A stretch of DNA of 64,000 nt from the NCBI GenBank assembly GCA_030533445.1, contig CM060064.1, positions 40,885,287 through 40,949,286 of the forward strand. Direction: 5' to 3'. This stretch comes from Cyprinodon diabolis. Lineage: Eukaryota > Chordata > Actinopteri > Cyprinodontiformes > Cyprinodontidae. This document shows positions 56,650-64,000 of the stretch, piece by piece (within the stretch, counting starts at the first letter, position 1; each line of letters opens with the position of its first letter). The notes under the pieces were generated by a model. The model was not told the DNA's origin. It ran no database searches and saw only the letters and a program-made list of their open reading frames with translations. Made by a program: the position numbers and the translations under genes.

Positions 56650-59615
56650 AAATAGTCCAAATCTTGTTTGTTAATCCCTTCTAACTGTGGTGTGAACATC
56701 TTGGCCAAAGCCCTTGCCCTACGCCTTAAAACCACAATGCACAACGTGATATCTGCTGACCAAATTGGTTTTATTTCAGGCTGGCATTCAATCACAATTA
56801 TCCTTCAGCTCCTAAATGTTATCAACTCTCCTGTGTCCAGCTTGGTACCTGAAGTGATTATCTAGCTGGACACAGAGAAAGCTTTTGATTAGGTAGAATT
56901 ATATAAATAAATATTTATTTGCATGTTTAAAGAAGTTCGGATATGGCCACAATTTTGATGTCGTGGATTAAACTTTTGTATACTTCTCCCAAAGCCTGTG
57001 TAATCATGAATGGTAAACGCTCACGGTATTCCAGCTGTCAAGGGGAACCTGTCAGGGCTGTCCAATCAGTCCATTGTTGTTTGCCTTGGCCATAGAGCCC
57101 CTGTCTATTATTCTCAAATCATCACCATCAATTACTGGGATCACTAGGAGGGGGGAGAGTATAAGGTATCTCTTTATGCTTATGATTTGCTAACGGATGT
57201 CTCTGACCTTGTTTTATGTGCTCCTCATATTATCCACACCCTGAGGAGGTTTGGCGGCCTCTCTGGGTACAAACTAAACTTCAGTAAAAGTGAATGTTAT
57301 GGCTCTTATAATAACAGGATGGTTCTCTGCCTTTCCATTTGTCTAAAAATGGCTTTAAATACCTGAGCATCAATATTACAAGGGATATGCAGAATCTTTA
57401 CCAGGAAAACTTCTATCAGTTATTTGAGAAAGTTCATTTAGATATGAAGAAATGGAAAGTACTTGACCTATCCTTGGCAGGAAAGGTGAACTGAATCAAC
57501 TGTATCCCACTTTATCTCTCCAAGTCCTTTTTTAAGTCTATTGATAAGGCTCTAATCTCATTCATATGGAACGGGAAGTGGCTTAGAATACGGTTAGAAC
57601 TGTTAGAGAGGCCTAAAAACCAAGGTGGCTTAGCCCTTGCAAATCTCTGTCACTACTACTGGGCCTCAAATGTAAAAAAAAATAAATCATGTACTGGCTC
57701 CACACTCCTGATGCAGACTGGTGCCACCTTGAAGCTGTATCTTGCATCTCCACTTCTCTCAGAGCCCTGGTCACTTCCAGCCTTCCCCTCTCTTTCTCAC
57801 AATACACTAACAATCCCATAATCATAAACACTCTCAAAATATGGTCTCAACTTCGATGGAGCTTTGGGTTTAAAAACCTTCTCCATCTGGGTCCCATACA
57901 CAATAATCACCTTTTCCTCCCAGCTAAGGCATGAATTTACTCTCTGGCAGAGACGTGGCATTGAGGACTTGTACATAAATTGTACCTTTGCAAGTTTTAA
58001 AGATGTATAACACAAATTTGGCCTCCCTCGGTCTAGCTTAGTTTGAAATTTCCAAGTTCCCCACTTCCTTCAACATCATGATCCCAGCTTTCTATACATA
58101 TCATCATCTTCTGCTCTAGATGGTTTTTTAAAATCATTGTTTAATTCTAAATAATGGTCTCCAGAATCTATGATTGTATATCCTCTTTTAAAAATACAAC
58201 ACTGGCAAAGATCAGCAGACTGTGTGGATGAGCTGGGTGAGGACTTGGAAAAGGACACTTGGGAGAACGCTAAACAACAGCACATTCTGTGCCAAGCTAA
58301 ACGTTATAAAATTTAAGGTCCTACATTGCATACACTATTCCAAAGCAGGACTGGGTAAAATATATCCTAAAACAGATGGAAGCTGTGACAGGTGTCGAAA
58401 CACTCCAGCTGACTTAACAGATATGTTCTGGTCATGCCCAGTCTTGGCAACCTACAGGTCTACCATCTTTAAAACATTGTCAGAAGCACTGACACTAATC
58501 TTCAGCCCAACGTAGCTATGGCCATATTTGGGGCCACGGATAGTAGAGATATACAATTAAGGGAAGAACATGGAAACATAATTGCTTTCACAACGCTGCT
58601 TGCACGCAGAAGAATTTTATCGCATTGGAAATCAAAAAATCCACCCAAGGTGTGGTTGTCATTTAATGACCTGACACGCTTCATCCAATTAGAGAAAATA
58701 AAATATACTCTAAGGCGTAGGTCTTCAACATGGGGTCCGTGACCCCTAGGGGGTCCACAGAGGTACTGCATGGGGGTTGCAAAAGCTTTGCTTGATTAGA
58801 CTTTTTTTTTTTATATTCCCCCTGCAATTTGTTCCCCTAATTGAAATGTATTTAAATACACATTAACATGAATTCAACAAACTGTAGTAAAAAGATAAAA
58901 TGGGGGCAGAAGATTTCTTCCAGTCATCAATGCACACATTCAGCGACACACAGGAGCTCTTTCAAGCTGGGCACCATTTCATTCATAACACCTGTCCCAT
59001 CAATGAGGAATCAGAATCAGAAATACTTTAATAATCCCAGGGAGAAATTACTTTTGTTACATGACTGCATCTGTAATAGATTGACTATAGGACCAGTTTG
59101 ATATAACTCATTTTCATACAATATATATAATTAGGGGGTCCCCGCTCCATCTTGCCATCAGTTTGGGGATCCTTGGCCTGGAAAACATTGAAGACTTCTG
59201 CTCTAAGAGGGTCCAGGGACAAATTTTTCTCTGTCTGGGGTCCAATATTGATGCATTTAGGTAAACTTAAAACTGTGCCCTGCATTTGTATTTGTTATTA
59301 TGATTGAACCCATGTCTTGTGTAGTGCCCAACCTCAGTGCTGGCGAGCCGAAATATATGCTCTTTTTGTTATGTACACTCATACATGTGTATATATTTAA
59401 ATGTATATATGTATGTAAAACCTTTTTTATTTTTATTTGTATTTTTTTTTTCACTATTCTTGTTTATTTTTGTATTACCTTCAAATATCTACTCCTACTG
59501 GATTGGCGGTCTTGGGATGGGGGGTTAAAATATAAACATGAGTATCGTGCCTCCTTGTAATTGAAATGATATAATGTATCACTGATGCTCAAAAAGAAAA
59601 GAAAAAAAAAAGGAA
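56650..59615 (+). pseudogene. 5'-truncated, decayed L1-type LINE (ORF2 remnant)
   Basis: Pieces of an L1/Tx1-type ORF2 are in order: reverse transcriptase start (NILAKALALRLK, then DQIGFISGWHS), DTEKAFD, a decayed catalytic box (LYAYDLL in place of the usual ADD), GGLSGYKLNFSKSE, then the C-terminal zinc-knuckle region CDRCRNTPADLTDMFWSCP and LLARRRILSHWKSKNPPKVW. Multiple stops and frame changes break it, and the catalytic ADD is lost. The element resumes after an inserted hAT at 58716-59200 with KFFSVWGPILMHLGKLK. A T-rich 3' region ends in an A-rich tail near 59590-59615. Upstream of 56650 nothing of ORF1 or the endonuclease is seen, so it is 5'-truncated. Confidence 0.88.
58716..59200. 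mobile_element. hAT-type MITE inserted in the L1 relic
   Basis: The ends CGTAGGTCTTCAA and CAGAAGTCTTCAA (inverse) resemble the hAT CAGGGGTCTTCAA type. Flanking 8 bp CTCTAAGG (58708-58715) and CTCTAAGA (59201-59208) match at 7 of 8. The L1 coding phrase continues on either side, confirming the insertion point. It has no transposase. Confidence 0.8.
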
Positions 59616-59619
59616 ATCA

Positions 59620-60731
59620 CGTCTTGATGTCAGCTATAACTTGACTAGTTTGGTATGGTTTTTCCTATTCTGTCTTTTGAGACTCCTCAGAGATAAATTA
59701 AAGTGGTAAAACCCCCCCCCAAAAAAAGGAGATTTCTCTATCAACATCATTCCCACTTACATAACAGCTAGAAATAAATAGATGAAATTAAAAGATGGAG
59801 TGTCATTCTCGGATTGATTTAAAAATCCAATTTATGCCATCATCAGCTGTAGACTCTAAAATGGCAGCTTAATATCCGCGTTATTTTCTTGCCAGTGGAG
59901 GCATCTATTTCCTCGGCTTCCTTCATAGAGAAGTGATCAACAGTAATGACTCTCATTACGCTGGGCAGCTTCTAGCAGCCAACCCTTTAAAGACTACAGT
60001 TCACTGTTAGATCATTTGAAATGTGTGCAGAAACTGGCTCAGTGGTAGTCCGTACTGGTGCCTGACATGCTGTGTGTTCCTGAGAAGCTGTCTCCCTCAG
60101 ATGTTCTTTAAGCCTTAAAGAAGACTGCAGCTGACATGAATCTGACAGACTGTTTGGGTTAAACTGTTCACGCTTCCCTCAATGATGTCAAGTTTTTGTC
60201 ATAACAGTGTTTCATGCTATGGCAGGTTCCTATGTGATAGAGCTGTGAAACATATGGGGTGTGCTCACATGCAGCCTGTAGTCACCTAAAGGGGCCCCTC
60301 AGGCTGCTCCAGGAAGACTAGGAGAGACAACTCATTTTTCAGAACCTGTCAGAGGAGATCCGGTTCTGTCATCTGTAAGATCATCTTTTAAAGTTCTCTG
60401 CATCAAAAAGCCCCTCATTTGAAATCATAAGGTGTAATATTTTACATATGGGAACATCTAGGGACTAGAGATGTAATGGAATGAAACGACTGAATCATGA
60501 ATAATGTGTGCAAATTCATCAAGGCTACCGGCCTCTTAGGTGGTTAAAATATTCCTGGTTTGCTAATTCTGTTTTTTTGGTCTTTGTTTTATCTTAGATT
60601 GTTAATTTAAGTAGACGTTTTTAATTTCACATTCAGTGAATCGGGTTTTACAGAAATGATAAATACAAAATTGTTTCATATATTTGAAAATCATTAATTT
60701 CATGACTGGGACATGAATCGAAAAAATAAAA

Positions 60732-60735
<4 letters not shown>
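59620..60735. other. Intergenic, no feature recognised
   Basis: Mixed-composition DNA without an exon, transposon end or RNA gene that I can support. Confidence 0.4.

Positions 60736-60817
<82 letters not shown>
60736..60817. repeat. (TA)n microsatellite
   Basis: About 82 bp of uninterrupted alternating TA; the frames across it encode only Tyr-Ile repeats. It is comparable to the tract in PTPN23 intron 1. Confidence 0.95.
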
Positions 60818-60820
<3 letters not shown>

Positions 60821-60959
60821 TAGTTTAACATCCACTCAGAAGTATAGTCTAGGGGTAATAGATCCAGGTAGTAACCCCACTCATCCCGATAACTAGCAAT
60901 CTTTTAATGCCTATCAAAGCAATCCCAGGTTTTGGAATATATAATCCCTTCAGCAGCTA

Positions 60960-61080
60960 CTCTGTCATCTGAAGAGAACCATCCTTGACTGTATGATCTG
61001 GTTGAACTGTAAAGTGCCTTGAGATGACTTGTGTTGTGAATTGGCGCTATATAAATCAACTGTATTGAATTTAATTGAAT
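60960..61080 (+). repeat. Teleost LINE/SINE-type 3' tail, copy 3 (short)
   Basis: TTGACTGTATGATCTGGTTG, then GTGCCTTGAGATGACTTGTG, ATTGGCGCTATATAAATCAA, and a degenerate TTGAATT end. Only the 3'-most 120 bp are present, as expected for a 5'-truncated insertion. Confidence 0.7.
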
Positions 61081-62704
61081 CCGTAGCTGTTATGAGAAGA
61101 TTTAGTTTACTTCTTACTTCTAAGGCTAAGGTTGGTGGAGACCAACCTTTTAGCTTTGGTACTTTGAAAAAACAATCAATTCTCAGCTCACCTCATTTTT
61201 CATTATGACAAACTGGAGCAGCTGTCGTGTTTCTTTGGACAGCCCAGATTAATCAGTCCATCTTATGTGACACTGTAGCATCACAAAATGAACATTACAC
61301 TTAAACACAGGCTGCTATGACAGACATTTAAAATCAAGAAAAAAGGAGAAGAAAGCTCTGGCTTTTTAGGAGCAAATCTCATCCTGCCCACTTTACGCTA
61401 AACTATATATATCTCGGTTTCAGCGTCCATCTGTGAAGGCAAATGTTTAAACATATCCCATTTTTCCAAGCTGTTTCCCTTGTAAAATGTCATTAAGATT
61501 ATATGAGCAGCCTTTTGTGTAAAACAAAATACCTCTGCAGTATCAACAGTCCCCTCCTGTAGATACATCGTTAATACCACACAGACGCAAGAATTTGGAG
61601 GTCAAAATATTAAAAGAAAAACCAAATATATATTGATGTTATATAGATATTATAGTGTTATCAAGACAAGTTAAGAAGATTTCATTGTTATGAAGCCTCC
61701 CTCCATGCATCCATTTTATAATAATAATCTACTTAAAGTATAGCATGTCAACAATGTAATGCTCTTTCTAAAATGTTATACTTAAATATCCTGCAGCATC
61801 CTTTTCTTTCCTGGAAGTGTTCTATGAAACTTTAAACTTCGTCAAAGAAGGATGTGATGGAAAGTCATCAGCACTTGAGAATAAAAAGAACTGCTTGAAA
61901 TTCATTATCTAACATCAATACTCCATCCCTTAAGTAATCTTATGTCATCTTGCTCAGCAACTCACATTCAAACATTCACAGGGGAGCAATCCCTTCCGAC
62001 CTGTTCAGAAAGCATTAAATTGCATGCAGGCTGAATAGTGAAATGAGGCGTTTGGGACAGAATAAATTCGGTGTAAGGCATCTGAGCATGCACAGCAGAG
62101 ACAAAGAATAATTTAATTACCAATGTGGCTTTCTTTATTGTTAGTCATGTTGCAAAAAGCATGACAGTGGTATTGATTCATAATAGCTCGTGTTCCTAGC
62201 CAACGCTTCAACTGACTTGGTAAGGGTGTGTTTAGAAGGGATTAGACAGTTTGTTTGGCAAGAGCTAATGAGATTTTAGGGACAGAAAATGAGCCATTTC
62301 ATTCCCAAATGATAGGTCTCTATTTTGGGTATCAGTTGAAATGATCAGAATTTGAAACCCCCTGAGCAGAGATTTGATATAAAGTGATAGTGTGTTGAAG
62401 TCCAGCTTCAGCTTATATCAACAGCTCAGTTAACTGCCTGTAATTGCACTGAATAAACCATAACACAAGCATTTAGTCTTTAATCCTGAGCATTTACTGC
62501 TATTAACTTTGCACACTCTCCATTTGTTCTTTTAATAGAAGGTGCTGTCTATTAAAGCAGTTATTGGGAGACTTTTTCTTGTCATACATTTTTGCAGGCT
62601 TAATCCCTTCATTTTTTTTTGTTTTTTTTGCCCATAGAAAGGACACCAGTCTGAGTCTTTCTGGGTTAACCTGGGTCTTCATCCTGGCTGTAACGACTGG
62701 TGGT
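61081..62704. other. Intergenic, no feature recognised
   Basis: AT-rich DNA; open frames (61398-61580, 62503-62751) are unrecognised. There is a T-rich low-complexity patch near 62606-62630. Confidence 0.4.
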
Positions 62705-62712
62705 GCTATGGT

Positions 62713-62753
62713 CAGTGATGGGAGTAACGGCGTAAGTAACGTGCCCAACACTG
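62713..62753. mobile_element. 41 bp minimal hAT remnant with perfect 8 bp TSD
   Basis: CAGTGATGGGAGTAACG at the left and the inverse of CGTGCCCAACACTG at the right form hAT-like termini (CAGTGwTGGG). They are flanked by perfect 8 bp duplications GCTATGGT (62705-62712, 62754-62761). Essentially only the two ends remain. Confidence 0.8.
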
Positions 62754-62761
62754 GCTATGGT

Positions 62762-63134
62762 TTCCACAAGATTTGTTTTTTTTTCAATGCATAGGAAGTA
62801 AACCTAGTGCTTCTGGAGGTTTTCTGTATATCTTCTGAATTCCAACCCACATAAGTGACAGCCTCCCTATAAAACTTGGTTTTGCTGAGACTTCTTACTG
62901 TTAAATAAAGCTTAAGTGAAAATTCAGACTGCAAGACTTATTTAAGCCTCACCTCTCATTCATGTACCCTCTGATGCTCTGCTGCTGCAAGCCTATCAGC
63001 CCTGTGCACACCTCAGCCATGGCCACTCATCATCTAGGACTCTGCCTTAAAAGACTGTGTTGCTTTCAGCCCCATCAAGTTTCAACCCTCACCCCCCACA
63101 TCTCCACCATCATCCTCATTTTCCCTCTCCTACT
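62762..63134. other. Intergenic, no feature recognised
   Basis: A C/T-rich stretch at 62940-63130 precedes the hAT element. Its open frame is low-complexity and unrecognised. Confidence 0.35.
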
Positions 63135-64000
63135 CAGTGGTGGCTGGCCAATAGAGGGAGCTAGGGCGCCGCCCCACCCACCCAATCACCATGATTGAAA
63201 CATAAAAAAACAAAACAAATTAAAATTCAATTCTAAAATAAAAATATTTCTAAATATATTGGTATATATATTTTAGATGTGCAAGATAAGTATTTTATTT
63301 TTAACAATGAGTAAAGCTGTTTCGTTTTTTTCATCGGATTAGTGATGTTTTTTGGTCCTAGGGCGCAAAAATGTTTGCTCATTGACTCTTGTTAAAAGTT
63401 GTACAGGCGCAGTAGCTCGTCTGCAATACAGAAGTATAGGGGAGCTTTCGGCGCACCAAAGCTATGGCCTGAAGTGACAGGAACTGTCGTCACAGTTGTA
63501 GTGCGGGTGATTGACAGGCAAAGTCGTGGAAGGGAAGCAAACTCACCAAGAGAAGCTGGGGTGAAAACATTTGAAACCTATTCAGCCAAACATCAAAGTT
63601 GGCTTGGCTAACTGCATGCAGCAAGGCTAACGCTTTATTCTGCTTTCCCTGCCTCCTTTTTCCAACGTCAGGATCTGACCCATTATGGATAAAGACAGGT
63701 AGGACTACTTTAAAGCACTTTGTAGAAAAGACAAAGAAGCATGAACAATCTGGGATTCACATGGAAAATAATATAATACAGTGTACTGTTTCTAGATGTT
63801 TGTTAATTTGCATAGTTGTTCTTAAATAAACACAATCTCAGAAAGTTTTTATATTAGATTAGATGAGCTAGGAGAAATTCACCTATATATAAAAACAAAT
63901 AAAAAGCTGACAAATAGCTTCTTTATTATTAAACTGTTACATTATTTTTTTAGGTTTGTGACACCATATGAGACCATGTAAAACAGAGTTGCCTTCACAA
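63135..64000 (+). mobile_element. hAT-type element, left end, cut by window edge
   Basis: It starts with CAGTGGTGGCTGGCCAATAG, a hAT-like terminus, followed by GGGCGCCGCC and an AT-rich stretch, then a transposase-like coding remnant (63399-63829). The right end and target duplication lie beyond the window, so the boundaries are partial. Confidence 0.6.
63399..63829 (+). pseudogene. hAT transposase-like N-terminal fragment (TTF-type zinc-finger region)
   Basis: Two overlapping frames together give the N-terminal region seen in many vertebrate hAT-type proteins: ANSPREAGVKTFETYSAKHQSWL in one, then WLTACSKANALFCFPCLLFP, SDPLWIKTGRTTLKHFVEKT and KKHEQSGIHMENNI in the other. The Cys-x2-Cys (FCFPCLLF) and KKHE..xxH pattern matches the TTF-type zinc finger. 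A single frameshift near 63600 separates the frames, so this copy is broken. Assignment is from recalled patterns. Confidence 0.7.

Noticed and set aside
1..64000. CRISPR arrays, operons, ribosome binding sites, phage or plasmid modules
   Set aside because: The window is vertebrate nuclear DNA with spliced genes; no regularly spaced repeat array of CRISPR type or prokaryotic gene was seen.

Overview
This is a 64 kb piece of a teleost fish nuclear genome. The evidence is spliced vertebrate genes with GT-AG introns, the SCAP-PTPN23 tail-to-tail gene pair that is also adjacent in human, fish-type tRNA-derived SINEs, several Tc1/mariner families, L1-type LINE sequence and long (TA)n microsatellites. 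The exact species cannot be read from the sequence. There is no operon structure, CRISPR array or prokaryotic gene.

Layout: (1) 659-1287, plus strand: the last two coding exons of SCAP (SREBP cleavage-activating protein, WD40 C-terminus), followed by a 3' UTR that may run to about 4445. (2) 5029-26177, minus strand: the complete coding sequence of PTPN23 (HD-PTP). I resolved 24 coding exons whose lengths sum to 5697 nt (1898 codons plus stop), with every splice phase consistent. It holds a Bro1 domain, V-domain coiled coil, very large Pro/Gln-rich exon, a protein tyrosine phosphatase domain with the substitutions that mark this family as a probable pseudophosphatase, and a conserved tail. Its introns carry at least six inserted repeats. 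(3) 26178-64000: a gene-poor, transposon-rich interval of about 38 kb upstream of PTPN23. Only one host-like coding exon was found there (44332-44658, minus).

Mobile elements dominate the right half. They include: a 1612 bp Tc1-type element with an uninterrupted DD34E transposase and 202 bp inverted repeats that are almost identical (30836-32447); a second DD34E element with an open transposase (53291-54538) sitting in a TA repeat inside a PIF/Harbinger remnant (52386-54836); two decayed, oppositely oriented copies of a DD36E family (44840-46060 and 49226-50430); between them, an unusual LTR element with 0.9-1.1 kb LTRs around only 143 bp of interior, with a 4 bp target duplication and a 75 bp minisatellite expanded in one LTR (46065-48165); an L1 relic interrupted by a hAT element (56650-59615); TTAA-flanked MITEs; SINEs with target duplications; and a 41 bp hAT remnant with a perfect 8 bp target duplication (62713-62753).

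How they work together: SCAP acts in sterol sensing in the ER-Golgi, and PTPN23 acts in ESCRT-dependent endosomal sorting. They are neighbours by conserved synteny and share a convergent 3' end, not a common pathway. The most novel material is the very short-interior LTR element, two unrelated TIR elements that share one interior module, and the minimal hAT element. No undescribed cellular system was recognised.
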